Source: Actinophytocola sp. (lineage in GTDB: Bacteria; Actinomycetota; Actinomycetes; Mycobacteriales; Pseudonocardiaceae). Taken from it: a stretch of 64,000 nucleotides of DNA. This document shows, piece after piece, positions 32,938-42,137 of the stretch. Under the pieces are notes generated by a model. The model did no database searches, had not been told where the DNA came from, and saw nothing but the letters and a program-made list of their open reading frames with translations. The DNA is taken from positions 1 to 64,000 of the forward strand of contig WHSS01000001.1 in NCBI GenBank assembly GCA_009379975.1. The letters are read 5' to 3'. Numbering within the stretch: position 1 is the first letter of the stretch; the number at the start of each line of letters is the position of its first letter. Made by a program: the position numbers and the translations under genes.

Positions 32938-33384
32938 TTACGGATTCTTCGGGTCTGGAGCGGTAGTGGGGTCCTTCGGGTCTGTGGGTTCACCCTTGTC
33001 GTCTTCATCCGTGAAGAAGCACAGGTGGCTCAACCCGTAGGGCCTGTCGTTCTTGGGGTTGGCTGGCGCCTGCAGGCCGGTGTCCGAGGTGGCGGCAGGA
33101 TTGTAGGTGTAGAGATTGGCGTTGGGACCGCCCTTGACGATCACGCTCGTGACCACGGTGTCACCCGTCGTCGTGAAGTCGAACGTTGACCCGTGCACCG
33201 TGATCGTCACGCCGTCGTAGGTACCGCTGACGACTGGTTCGATCTTGATGCCGCCCTCGCACGACGGGTTGCCGGACAGGACTGTCGGTGTTACATGTCC
33301 GGCCGACGCGCTGAGCGCGACCCCGAACAGGGCGGCCACCACGGCAAAGGCCGCGATGGCAGAGAGTTTGGCAAGTTTGGCCAC
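32938..33384 (-). CDS. Small secreted protein, function unknown
   Basis: 148 residues from a GTG with AAGGAG six bases upstream. The signal peptide is AKLAKLSAIAAFAVVAALFG with a cut near SASAGH. The mature domain is beta-rich (GTYDGVTITVHGSTFDFTTT, VVTSVIVKGGPNANLYTY) with a cysteine in GNPSCEGG and another in LSHLCFFTD, probably forming a disulfide, and ends in an acidic Pro/Asp/Lys tail. No known enzyme motif is present. It lies between the lysyl-oxidase-like gene (77 bases) and the divergent sugar dehydrogenase gene. Confidence 0.8.
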   Translation of the reverse strand: MAKLAKLSAIAAFAVVAALFGVALSASAGHVTPTVLSGNPSCEGGIKIEPVVSGTYDGVTITVHGSTFDFTTTGDTVVTSVIVKGGPNANLYTYNPAATSDTGLQAPANPKNDRPYGLSHLCFFTDEDDKGEPTDPKDPTTAPDPKNP

Positions 33385-33571
33385 GACTGTCTCCTTTGGT
33401 GAACTAATCCGCGACTGACCGCTTTGTCGCAGCAAGACCTGCAGAAGTTACCGAAGGCGGCAATCAAGGAGTTTGGAGTAATCAGACGTAACGGATCTAA
33501 GCCGACGAACGAACCTGAGATACCGCAACCGGGCTGTCCGCAGGCAGCCATGAAGCTCAGGGGGGCGCCTG

Positions 33572-36500
33572 GTGGACCGAAGTCTGAGGGCACGACGAGC
33601 CGGCTTGCGGCTGGCTAGCGTAACCCTGACATCAGTACTGGCGGCCTCGTTGCTTTCCGCGGTGGTCACGCCGGCCGTGGTTGCCGCTGGGGCCATCCCA
33701 GCCGGTTTCACCGACGAGTTGGTCCGTGGCGGCCTGAACCAGCCAACGGCCGCGGTGTTCGCGCCCAACGGGCGGCTGTTCATCGGCGAGAAGAGCGGCA
33801 TCGTCAAGACCTACGACTCGGTTGCCGACACCACACCCACGATCACCACGGATCTCCGGCCGAAGGTGCATGACTTCTGGGACCGGGGGCTGCTCGGACT
33901 GGCGATCGACCCGCAGTACCCGGCGCGGCCGTACCTCTATGCGCTCTACACCTATGACGCATTGCCTGGCCAGACGCACCCGAAGTGGAACGATGCCTGC
34001 CCAACGCCGCCCGGCCCCAATGGGGATGGCTGTGTGGTCACCGGCAGGCTTTCCCGGCTGACGCTCGATGCCAACGGCGTGGCGACCGGCGCCGAGCAGG
34101 TGCTGATCACCGATTGGTGCCAGCAGTATCCCAGCCACTCCATCGGCACGGTGACCTTCGGGCCGGACGGCGCCCTCTACGTCGGCGGCGGGGATGGTGC
34201 GAGCTTTACCTTCGCGGACTACGGCCAGCGCGGGAATCCGTGCGGTGACCCGCCGTCGGCCGCGGGAACCAGCCTCAGTTCACCGACCTCTCGAGGTGGT
34301 GCGCTGCGCTCGCAGTCGCCCCGCCGCCCCGCCACGGAACCCAGGACACTGGACGGCGCGATCATCCGGGTGAACCCGGACACCGGCGCGGCCATGCCAG
34401 GAAACCCGTTCGCGGGCAGCAGTGATGCCAACGCCCGCCGCATCATCGCCTACGGCATGCGCAATCAGTTCCGGTTCGGTTTCCGGCCGGGCACCAACGA
34501 GTTGTGGGTCGGCGACGTCGGCTGGGCAGCGTGGGAGGAGATCAACCGGATCCCGGACGCGACCGACGGCGTCGCGGAGAACTTCGGGTGGCCCTGCTTC
34601 GAGGGCGCTGGGCGTCAGGGTGGGTACGACGGGGCCGACCTGGCCTTGTGCGAGTCGCTGTATTCCGGGGGTGGCCAGACCGGGCCGTACTACACGTACC
34701 ACCACGACGCCTCGGTCGTCAGCGGAGACGGGTGCCCGACGGGCAGTTCGGCGATCAGTGGGCTGGCGTTCGAGCAGGACAGCAACTACCCCGCCGCGTA
34801 TGACGGCGCGCTGTTCTTCTCCGACTCATCGCGAATGTGTATCTGGGCGATGCAACTGGGTGCCAATGGCCAGCCCGATCCCAGCAAGCTGGTCACGCTG
34901 GCCAGCGGCGTTTCCCGCCCGGTGCAGCTCCTGTCCGGCCCCGGCGGGAATCTGTACTACGTCGCGTTCGACTCGGGCGAGCTTCGCCGGATCACCTACA
35001 CCAGCGGCAACCGGGTGCCCAACGCCGTTGCTACCGCAGACCCTCGGTCTGGGCCCGCGCCGTTGACCGTGCGGTTCGACGGCTCCGGCTCGAGTGACCC
35101 TGACCTGGGCGACACCTTGCGGTATGCCTGGGACCTCGACGGAGACGGTGCCTATGACGACTCCACCGCATCGAAGCCCGAGCACACCTACGTGGAGGTC
35201 GGCCTGGTACGGGCGGGGCTCAAGGTCACCGACCAGGAGGGGCTGAGCGACACGGCCTCCGTCGACATCGACGTCGGTGCACCGGCCAATCCGCATCCGG
35301 TCGTCACCATCGATGAGCCGTCGTCGGCACTGACCTGGCGGGTCGGTCAGCAGGTGTCCTTCTCGGGGCGGGCCGCCGACCCGCAAGACGGCGCCTTGCC
35401 CGCATCGGCCTTGACCTGGCGGCTGACGTTGCAGCACTGCTCGTCGCTCGACAACTGCCACGCACACGTCGTGCAGGACTTCGCTGGGATCGCATCTGGT
35501 TCCTTCACTGCGCCCGACCACGGGTATCCGTCGTATCTGGACCTTCGGCTGACCGCGACGGACTCCGACGGAAACACCGGCAGCCAGACGGTCCGGCTCG
35601 AGCCGAAGACGGTGAAGCTCGACTTCGAGTCGAGCCCGGCCGGGCTGGAACTGACGGTCGGCAGCGCTACCCAGCGGGCTCCGTTCAGCCGGACGGTCAT
35701 CGTCGGCTCGACCAACTCGATCAGTGCCCCGAACCCGCAGGATCCCGGGGACTACTGGTTCACCGGATGGTCGGACAGCGGAGCTCGGGCGCACGAGACC
35801 ACCGCACCCGCGACGCCAGAGACCTACCGGGCCTCGTTCGTGACTTGCACGGTCAACGGCGTGACGGTGCCGGACTGCGGCGGGGCGACGCCGAGTGCGC
35901 CGCGATCGGTGGACGCTTTCGGCGGCCGCGGGAAGGCGACCGTGTCCTGGCAGCATCCGCACTGGCCGGGCGTCGACGGCGTGACGAAATACCGGGTGAG
36001 CGTCGAGGGCGGCAGGGTCTACGACAACATCAGCCCGACCGCGACCAGCCAGACGGTGTCCGGGCTGGGCAACAAGAGCGAGACCTTCACCGTGCAGGCC
36101 TTCAGCGCGGCGGGAGCCGGCCCGGCGGTCAGCACATCGCTGAGCGGGAGCCGGGTGGCTTCGTCGACGACACCGAGCACCCTCACGTACGGATCCTCGA
36201 CGACGATCAAGGGTGTCTACACCGACACCGACACCGGCGCGGCGCTCCCGGGGCTGTCGATCGACATGTGGGCACGGCCCAAGGGGTGGACGACGTGGAC
36301 GTTGCGAACCAGCGCGACGACGGACAGCAGCGGTGTCGTGAAGTTCGCGAGCCGGACGCCACGGCATTACGAATACCAGCTTCGGTTCGAGGGGAACTCC
36401 GCCTACCTCGGCACGACGTCGTCGGTCCGGCCCGTCACCGTTCGACACCGGGTATCCGCCTCCTTCGCCGACGCCACGGTGACCAGGGGGACGACGGCCA

Positions 36501-36730
36501 AGCTGTCCGGTTACGTGTCTCCTCGTCACGCTGGTCAGTACGTCCGGCTGCAGCGATATTCGGGCGGCAAGTGGGCGACGGTCTCCTCGAAGAAGCTCTC
36601 GTCGACGAGCAAGTACACCTTCTATATCCGCTGGTCGACGCGGGGCAGCTACCGCTACCGGGTCATGAAGCCCAGCCACTATGACCACGCCGCCGGCTAC
36701 AGCTCCGCGCGCTACCTGTATGTGCGCTGA
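33572..36730 (+). CDS. Large secreted PQQ-type sugar dehydrogenase with PKD, FN3 and Ig-like repeats
   Basis: 1052 residues from a GTG. A signal peptide (about 1-39) precedes a six-bladed beta-propeller of the glucose/sorbosone dehydrogenase family (about 45-490), with PTAAVFAPNGRLFIGEKSG, GLLGLAIDP, GDGAS, GMRNQFRFGF and ELWVGDVGW. Then come a PKD domain (NAVATADPRSGPAPLTVRFD, with YAWDLDGDGAYDD), a sandwich domain, an FN3 domain (SAPRSVDAFGGRGKATVSW) and two C-terminal Ig-like repeats. Such proteins oxidise sugars or bind carbohydrate outside the cell. The cofactor is inferred from family. A Ser/Arg-rich insert in the propeller (about residues 230-255) is unusual. Confidence 0.88.
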   Translation: MDRSLRARRAGLRLASVTLTSVLAASLLSAVVTPAVVAAGAIPAGFTDELVRGGLNQPTAAVFAPNGRLFIGEKSGIVKTYDSVADTTPTITTDLRPKVHDFWDRGLLGLAIDPQYPARPYLYALYTYDALPGQTHPKWNDACPTPPGPNGDGCVVTGRLSRLTLDANGVATGAEQVLITDWCQQYPSHSIGTVTFGPDGALYVGGGDGASFTFADYGQRGNPCGDPPSAAGTSLSSPTSRGGALRSQSPRRPATEPRTLDGAIIRVNPDTGAAMPGNPFAGSSDANARRIIAYGMRNQFRFGFRPGTNELWVGDVGWAAWEEINRIPDATDGVAENFGWPCFEGAGRQGGYDGADLALCESLYSGGGQTGPYYTYHHDASVVSGDGCPTGSSAISGLAFEQDSNYPAAYDGALFFSDSSRMCIWAMQLGANGQPDPSKLVTLASGVSRPVQLLSGPGGNLYYVAFDSGELRRITYTSGNRVPNAVATADPRSGPAPLTVRFDGSGSSDPDLGDTLRYAWDLDGDGAYDDSTASKPEHTYVEVGLVRAGLKVTDQEGLSDTASVDIDVGAPANPHPVVTIDEPSSALTWRVGQQVSFSGRAADPQDGALPASALTWRLTLQHCSSLDNCHAHVVQDFAGIASGSFTAPDHGYPSYLDLRLTATDSDGNTGSQTVRLEPKTVKLDFESSPAGLELTVGSATQRAPFSRTVIVGSTNSISAPNPQDPGDYWFTGWSDSGARAHETTAPATPETYRASFVTCTVNGVTVPDCGGATPSAPRSVDAFGGRGKATVSWQHPHWPGVDGVTKYRVSVEGGRVYDNISPTATSQTVSGLGNKSETFTVQAFSAAGAGPAVSTSLSGSRVASSTTPSTLTYGSSTTIKGVYTDTDTGAALPGLSIDMWARPKGWTTWTLRTSATTDSSGVVKFASRTPRHYEYQLRFEGNSAYLGTTSSVRPVTVRHRVSASFADATVTRGTTAKLSGYVSPRHAGQYVRLQRYSGGKWATVSSKKLSSTSKYTFYIRWSTRGSYRYRVMKPSHYDHAAGYSSARYLYVR

Positions 36731-36950
36731 TCAGCTCGCGCGACGGCCACTCGTCCGTCTTATTTGTTATGTCAACAACGTCACGAAGGTCCGTTATTGG
36801 CGTAACTCTTTCGGGTGGCATGGCGACTCTAAGGCAAGCAACGCCAGTGGTTTCCGCGGTCGCGTCACGACGGGGCACCTTCGGTGGGCACCGCCATCTC
36901 GCGGCGCCCTGCGATAGCTACGTGACTAGATGGTACTGGGACGGGGTCAG

Positions 36951-38435
36951 ATGACGGAGCAACTCGAGTCTCGCTGGGTCAGACCCGCCGAGGTCTCCGA
37001 CGTGCCGCGGGCTCTGCGCGGGGTGTTCCGTACGCCGGCCACCCGTTGGGAACCCCGTTACCGCCGGTCGGTGATCGCCAGCGACATCGTCGCGATCGTG
37101 GTCGTCGTGCTGGTGGTGGGCGCCGTGATGAAGCTTCGGCATCGCGCGTGGGAGCTGCCATCGCTCATCATGCTCGAGGTCATCACCGTCGCCGGCGTCC
37201 TGATCGCACTCGGGCTGAGCCGGGTGTGGCATCCGGTGGTGCTGGGGCAGGGCGCCGAGGAGTTCGGCAGGTTGGGCAAAGGGCTGTTCGCATCGATCGT
37301 CGCGCTCAATGTCGGGATGCTCGCCACTGGCAGCATCCCCGGCTCGCGGCTGTGGGCATTCGTGGTGGTGCCGGCGATCGCATTGCTGGTCTATCCGCAG
37401 CGGTACATCCTGAGGCGCCTGCTGCACCGGGAGCGCAGGCGCGGCCGGTGCCTGCTCCCCGTGCTCGCCGCCGGGAACGTGGATTCGGTGCGCGACCTGA
37501 TCGTTCGCACCAAACTGGCGCCGCACGTCGGCTGGCAGGTCGCGGCGGCGTGTACGCGAGCAGGTCGCGGCAGCGCGGTAGAGGGCGTTCCGGTCGTGGG
37601 AGCCTTCGATGACACGGCTGATCACGTCAAGCGCGGCGGGTACCGGATCGTGGCCGTCACGCCGGATCCCTACTGGACTCCCGACCGGTTGCGGCGACTG
37701 GCGTGGGACCTGGAGGGCACCGGCACCGAGATGGTGATCGATCCGGGGCTGATGGAGGTCGCCGGCCCTCGGCTGCACATCACCGGCGTGCTCGGCATGC
37801 CGGTATTGCGGGTGAGCGCGCCGGCGTTCACCGGGTTCCGCCGGGTGATCAAGGCAATGGCCGATCGTGGCGCCGCCGCCATGCTGCTTCTCCTGATGAT
37901 GCCGGTCATGGTGACGGTGTCGGTGTTCATCAAGCTCGAGAGCAAGGGGCCGGTGTTCTACCGCCAGCGCCGGGTGGGCAAGGACGGTAGCCAGTTCATG
38001 ATGGTCAAGTTCCGGACCATGGTTCGCGACGCGGATGCGCGCCGCACGGACCTAGCCGAGGACAACGAGGGTGCCGGGCTGCTGTTCAAGATCCGAGACG
38101 ACCCTCGCGTGACCAAGGTCGGGTCCTTCTTGCGCCGGTACTCCATCGACGAGCTTCCGCAGCTGTTCAACGTGCTCGGCGGCAGCATGTCGCTGGTCGG
38201 TCCCCGGCCGCCGCTGCCGGAGGAATGCGAGCAGTACGCGCCGGATGTGCGACGACGGCTGCTGGTCAAGCCGGGGATGACCGGACTGTGGCAGGTGAGC
38301 GGGCGGAGTGACCTGTCATGGGACGAGTCGATCCGGCTGGACCTGCGCTACGTCGAGGACTGGTCGCTCGCGCTCGACGCGATGATCTTGTGGAAGACCT
38401 TCCGGGCAGTGCTCAGCGGTGAAGGAGCCTATTGA
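36951..38435 (+). CDS. Initiating polyprenyl-phosphate phosphoglycosyltransferase
   Basis: 494 residues from ATG 36951. The N-terminal half has four to five helices (for example VIASDIVAIVVVVLVVGAVM) and a CoA-binding-like linker domain; the C-terminal bacterial sugar transferase domain (from about 300) has FYRQRRVGKDG, MVKFRTM, RRYSIDELPQLFNVL, GSMSLVGPRPPLP and GMTGLWQVSGRS. It moves a sugar-1-phosphate from a nucleotide sugar to undecaprenyl phosphate, the first committed step of the polysaccharide. It opens the plus-strand operon and overlaps the next gene by one base. The 220 bases before it are AT-richer around 36770-36800 and probably hold the operon promoter. Confidence 0.93.
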   Translation: MTEQLESRWVRPAEVSDVPRALRGVFRTPATRWEPRYRRSVIASDIVAIVVVVLVVGAVMKLRHRAWELPSLIMLEVITVAGVLIALGLSRVWHPVVLGQGAEEFGRLGKGLFASIVALNVGMLATGSIPGSRLWAFVVVPAIALLVYPQRYILRRLLHRERRRGRCLLPVLAAGNVDSVRDLIVRTKLAPHVGWQVAAACTRAGRGSAVEGVPVVGAFDDTADHVKRGGYRIVAVTPDPYWTPDRLRRLAWDLEGTGTEMVIDPGLMEVAGPRLHITGVLGMPVLRVSAPAFTGFRRVIKAMADRGAAAMLLLLMMPVMVTVSVFIKLESKGPVFYRQRRVGKDGSQFMMVKFRTMVRDADARRTDLAEDNEGAGLLFKIRDDPRVTKVGSFLRRYSIDELPQLFNVLGGSMSLVGPRPPLPEECEQYAPDVRRRLLVKPGMTGLWQVSGRSDLSWDESIRLDLRYVEDWSLALDAMILWKTFRAVLSGEGAY

Positions 38436-39670
38436 TGAAGTCGTGCAGGCTATGTGGTTCGGAGTCGCTGTTCAGTGTCCTCGACCTCGGTGCGACGCCT
38501 CCGTGCGAGCGCATTCTGACCGAGGCACAGCTCGACGAACCGGAAGTCACCTATCCGTTGCATCTGCGGGTTTGCCAGTCGTGCTGGCTCGCGCAGATCC
38601 CGGCGCTGATCACACCCGAAGACACCTTCACGGAGTACGCGTACTTCTCGTCGTACTCGACGTCGTGGGTAGACCACGCGCGCGGATACGTGCACGGTTC
38701 GATCGAGCGGCTTCGGCTCGATGAACGGTCTTTCGTGGTCGAGGTTGCCAGCAACGATGGCTACCTGCTTCGGCACTTCGTCGAGCGACGGGTCCCGTGC
38801 CTGGGCATCGAGCCTTCGGTCAACGTCGGACAAGCGGCGAGGGACCTCGGCGTTCCCACGCTCACGGCCTTCCTCGACGAGGATCTCGGGACCGGGGTGC
38901 GTGCCGAGCACGGTCCCGCCGACCTCGTGGTCGCGAACAACGTCTACGCGCACATCCCCGATGTCATCGGGTTCACCAAAGGGCTTCGCGCGCTGGTGGC
39001 CGAGGCCGGGTGGGTGTCGATCGAGGTGCACCACCTGCTGCCGCTGATCGAGCAGAATCAGTTCGACACCATTTACCACGAGCATTTCCAGTACTACACA
39101 GTCGCCTCGGCTCAGCGTGCGCTGGCCAGCGGCGGGCTCAAACTGGTCGACGTCGAACTGCTGCCCACCCACGGTGGCTCGATCCGGCTTTGGGCCCGGC
39201 CGGAGGAGGTACCGGGTGATTTGAGCACCCGGATGCTCGATGTTCTCGCGCGAGAGAAGGCCGCCGGCCTGCACGACGTGACCGGATATGTCGGCTTCGC
39301 CGAACGGGTGGCCAAGCTCCGGCGTGAGCTCCTGTCGTTTCTGATCGCCGCCGCCGAGCGCGGTCAAAGCGTTGTCGGCTACGGCGCGCCCGGCAAAGGC
39401 AACACCCTGCTCAACTACTGCGGCATCCGCCCGGACCTGCTCGGGTACACGGTCGACCGGAACCCGTACAAGCATGGCAAGTTCACTCCGGGCATGCGGA
39501 TACCGGTACTGCCGCCGGCGCGCATGGCGCAGGACCGCCCCGACTACGTGCTGATCCTGCCGTGGAACCTCCGCGACGAGATCGCCGATCAACTGTCCTG
39601 CGTCCACGAGTGGGGCGGACGCCTGATCGTGCCCGTTCCCAACGTCGAAATCGTCGAGGTGGCGTCATGA
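38435..39670 (+). CDS. Sugar C-methyltransferase (NovU/TylC3-like, SAM-dependent)
   Basis: 411 residues from the ATG in TGATG, overlapping the previous stop; AAGGAG is well placed. The N-terminal zinc-binding module has CRLCG (4-8) and CQSCW (about 46-50), the middle is a SAM-binding fold (VVEVASNDGYLLRHF) and the C-terminal part has VVGYGAPGKGNTLLNYCGI, the three-domain build of sugar C-3/C-5 methyltransferases acting on nucleotide-bound keto sugars. This suggests a branched-chain methyl sugar in the polymer. The nearby metK may supply SAM. Confidence 0.9.
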   Translation: MKSCRLCGSESLFSVLDLGATPPCERILTEAQLDEPEVTYPLHLRVCQSCWLAQIPALITPEDTFTEYAYFSSYSTSWVDHARGYVHGSIERLRLDERSFVVEVASNDGYLLRHFVERRVPCLGIEPSVNVGQAARDLGVPTLTAFLDEDLGTGVRAEHGPADLVVANNVYAHIPDVIGFTKGLRALVAEAGWVSIEVHHLLPLIEQNQFDTIYHEHFQYYTVASAQRALASGGLKLVDVELLPTHGGSIRLWARPEEVPGDLSTRMLDVLAREKAAGLHDVTGYVGFAERVAKLRRELLSFLIAAAERGQSVVGYGAPGKGNTLLNYCGIRPDLLGYTVDRNPYKHGKFTPGMRIPVLPPARMAQDRPDYVLILPWNLRDEIADQLSCVHEWGGRLIVPVPNVEIVEVAS

Positions 39671-40452
39671 AGGTCGTCCTCTTCTGTGGTGGCTATGGCA
39701 TGCGCATGCGTACCGGAGTCGCTTCCGATGTGCCGAAACCCATGCAGATGGTGGGGCCGCGGCCGCTGATCTGGCACGTCATGCGGTACTACGCCCACTT
39801 CGGCCACACCGAGTTCGTCCTTTGCCTCGGCTACGGGGCGCATCACATCAAAGACTTCTTCCTGAACTACCAGGAGACGACCTCCAACGACTTCGTGCTG
39901 CGCGGCGGGAAGGCCGAGTTGTTGTCCACCGACATCGCCGACTGGTCGATCACGTTCGTGCAGACGGGAATCGAGTCCGCGATCGGTGAGCGACTGCGTC
40001 GCGTGCGGGACTACCTGGAAGACGACGAGATGTTCTTGGCCAACTACGCCGACGTGCTGACCGACGCGCCATTGGACCAGATCATCGATCGTTTCTCCGA
40101 TTCCGACGCGGGAGCTTCGATGATGGTGGTGCCACCGCAGTCGTCGTTCCACTGTGTCGAGCTGGGTGAGGACGGCAAGGTCGGCACGATCACCGCGGTC
40201 AGCGAGATGCCGCTGTGGGAGAACGGCGGTTACTTCGTGCTCCGCCAGGAGGTGTTCGACCACATCCCCGCCAACGGGGACCTGGTCGCCGACGGCTGCA
40301 TGCAGCTCGCCAAGCGGGGACGGCTGCTGGCCTACCCGTACCGCGGGTTCTGGAAGCCGACGGACACGGTGAAGGAGCGCGTCGCATTGGACGACGCCTA
40401 CTCCCGCGGCGACCGGAAGTGGATGGTGTGGGACGCGGTGGCTTCCCGATGA
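39667..40452 (+). CDS. Sugar-1-phosphate nucleotidyltransferase (RfbF-like)
   Basis: 261 residues from an ATG overlapping the previous stop (ATGA). The N-terminal loop is FCGGYGMRMR with PKPMQMVG, the form used by glucose-1-phosphate cytidylyltransferases rather than the GGxGTRL of RmlA. Further motifs are FLANYADVLTD and the C-terminal FWKPTDTVKERVALDD. It activates a sugar with CTP or another NTP. No CDP-glucose 4,6-dehydratase lies in this window, so the pathway differs from the classical CDP-dideoxyhexose route or uses a gene elsewhere. Confidence 0.87.
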   Translation: MKVVLFCGGYGMRMRTGVASDVPKPMQMVGPRPLIWHVMRYYAHFGHTEFVLCLGYGAHHIKDFFLNYQETTSNDFVLRGGKAELLSTDIADWSITFVQTGIESAIGERLRRVRDYLEDDEMFLANYADVLTDAPLDQIIDRFSDSDAGASMMVVPPQSSFHCVELGEDGKVGTITAVSEMPLWENGGYFVLRQEVFDHIPANGDLVADGCMQLAKRGRLLAYPYRGFWKPTDTVKERVALDDAYSRGDRKWMVWDAVASR

Positions 40453-41096
40453 TGCGGTTGGGTGTGGGTGACGTGCGCAGCATCGTCGTGCTGGGCGCCC
40501 ATTGCGACGACATCGCGATCGGGGCGGGCGGATCGCTGCTGACGATCTGTGCGGGACGTCCCGATCTGCGCGTCGATGCGCTTGTGCTCTCCGGCGGCGG
40601 CACGGACCGGGAGTCCGAGGAACGGGCCGCACTCGAGTCGTTCTGCCCGGGGAGCGACCTGCACCTGACTGTGCTCAAGCTCGCCGACGGCCGGGTCCCC
40701 GCGCAGTGGGACGAGGCCAAGTCCGCCGTGCAGGAACTGCGTGAGCGTACCGACCCCGATCTGGTGTTCGCGCCGCACTCGGCCGACGCCCACCAGGACC
40801 ACCGGACCCTGGCCGAGCTCGTGCCGACCGCGTTCCGGGACCACCTGGTGCTCGGCTACGAGATCGTGAAGTGGGACGGCGACCTCGGCAGCCCGTCGGT
40901 GTATCAGCAACTTCCTCCCGAACTGGCCGAAGAAAAGGTGGCGCTGCTGCAACGGAGCTACCGGTCGCAGCGACATCGTCCGTGGTACGACCGGGAGGCC
41001 TTTCTCGGGCTCGCACGGATTCGTGGCATCGAATGCCACGCGCGCTACGCGGAAGCCTTCTACAGCACCAAGTTGACGATTGATCTGGAGGGCTGA
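40449..41096 (+). CDS. PIG-L family N-deacetylase
   Basis: 215 residues from an ATG overlapping the previous stop. The metal site is LGAHCDDIAIGAGG (the AHPDD motif with Cys in place of Pro) and APHSADAHQDHR, as in LmbE/PIG-L enzymes that remove acetyl groups from N-acetyl sugars or related amides. In this operon it could unmask an amino group on the nucleotide sugar before another group is added. It lacks a signal peptide and is cytosolic. Confidence 0.9.
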   Translation: MMRLGVGDVRSIVVLGAHCDDIAIGAGGSLLTICAGRPDLRVDALVLSGGGTDRESEERAALESFCPGSDLHLTVLKLADGRVPAQWDEAKSAVQELRERTDPDLVFAPHSADAHQDHRTLAELVPTAFRDHLVLGYEIVKWDGDLGSPSVYQQLPPELAEEKVALLQRSYRSQRHRPWYDREAFLGLARIRGIECHARYAEAFYSTKLTIDLEG

Positions 41097-41099
41097 TCC

Positions 41100-42137
41100 A
41101 TGCGCGTGTTGCTGACCGGACACCAGGGCTACCTTGGCACGGTGATGGCGCCGGTGCTGCAAGCGGCAGGTCACCAGGTGCACGGTCTCGATTCGGGGCT
41201 GTTCGCAGGGTGCTTGCTCGGCCCGGATCCGGAGGATCCACCCGGTTACCTGATCGACCTGCGCGACGTTACGTTGCGGCTTCTTGCCGGCTTCGACGCC
41301 GTCGTGCACCTCGCGGCGTTGTCCAACGACCCGCTCGGCTCGCTCGCGCCCGACCTCACCTACGACATCAACCACCGGGCATCGGTTCGCTTGGCGAGGC
41401 TCGCTCGCGACGCCGGGGTGCGTCGGTTTCTGTACGCCTCGACGTGCTCGGTGTACGGCGCGTCCAGCAGCGCGGACCTGCTGGACGAGGACGCTCCGCT
41501 GCGGCCGGTGACCCCGTACGCGGAGTCGAAGGTGCGGGTCGAGGACGACCTGCTCGAGCTGGCCGACGGCGACTTCTCGCCGGTGTTCATGCGCAACGCG
41601 ACGGCGTTCGGCTTCTCGCCGCGGCTGCGTGCCGACATCGTGCTGAACAACCTGGTCGCCCACGCCTGCTTGACGGGGCAGGTCCGGGTGCTGTCCGACG
41701 GCACGCCATGGCGCCCGCTGGTGCATGCCGCCGACATCGCCGATGCGTTCGCCGCCGTTCTGGTCGCTCCGCGGGATGCGGTGCATACGCGGGCGTTCAA
41801 CGTCGGCACCGAGCTGAACAATCTGACGGTGGCCGAGATCGCCGGTGAGGTCGTTGCCGCCGTGCCAGGCTCGAATCTGCTGATCACCGGGGAGAACGGA
41901 GCCGACCCACGCTCATACCGGGTGGACTTCGCCCGCATCCGGGCCGCGCTGCCGGCTTACGCCGCTCGCTGGACGGTGAAGGCGGGTGCGGTCGAGCTGG
42001 CCGAAGCCTACGAGCGGTACGGCCTGACCCGGCGCGACTTCGAACGCCGGTTCACCCGGCTCGCGTGGCTGTCCGACCGCGCGGCCGCGGGCGATATCGA
42101 TGGCGAGCTGCGGCCGCACGTGGTGGCGAGCCGATGA
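41100..42137 (+). CDS. Extended SDR NAD-dependent sugar epimerase/dehydratase/reductase
   Basis: 345 residues, three bases after the deacetylase stop. The nucleotide-binding loop is TGHQGYLG (glutamine in place of the usual small residue), the active site has STCSVYG and the YAESK dyad (Tyr140, Lys144), and the C-terminal part has FNVGTELNNLTVAEIA. It acts on the 4-keto or related position of a nucleotide sugar. It overlaps the DUF4910 gene by four bases. The exact reaction (epimerase, reductase or dehydratase) is not decided by the sequence. Confidence 0.88.
   Translation: MRVLLTGHQGYLGTVMAPVLQAAGHQVHGLDSGLFAGCLLGPDPEDPPGYLIDLRDVTLRLLAGFDAVVHLAALSNDPLGSLAPDLTYDINHRASVRLARLARDAGVRRFLYASTCSVYGASSSADLLDEDAPLRPVTPYAESKVRVEDDLLELADGDFSPVFMRNATAFGFSPRLRADIVLNNLVAHACLTGQVRVLSDGTPWRPLVHAADIADAFAAVLVAPRDAVHTRAFNVGTELNNLTVAEIAGEVVAAVPGSNLLITGENGADPRSYRVDFARIRAALPAYAARWTVKAGAVELAEAYERYGLTRRDFERRFTRLAWLSDRAAAGDIDGELRPHVVASR

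Noticed and set aside
33424..33618. 64-codon frame between the small secreted protein and the sugar dehydrogenase gene
   Set aside because: It overlaps the start of the large dehydrogenase gene and has no family resemblance; the interval is more likely the divergent promoter.
34826..36688. 620-codon minus-strand frame opposite the sugar dehydrogenase gene
   Set aside because: Arginine-rich low-quality protein with no motifs; the plus-strand gene has clear domains across the same bases.
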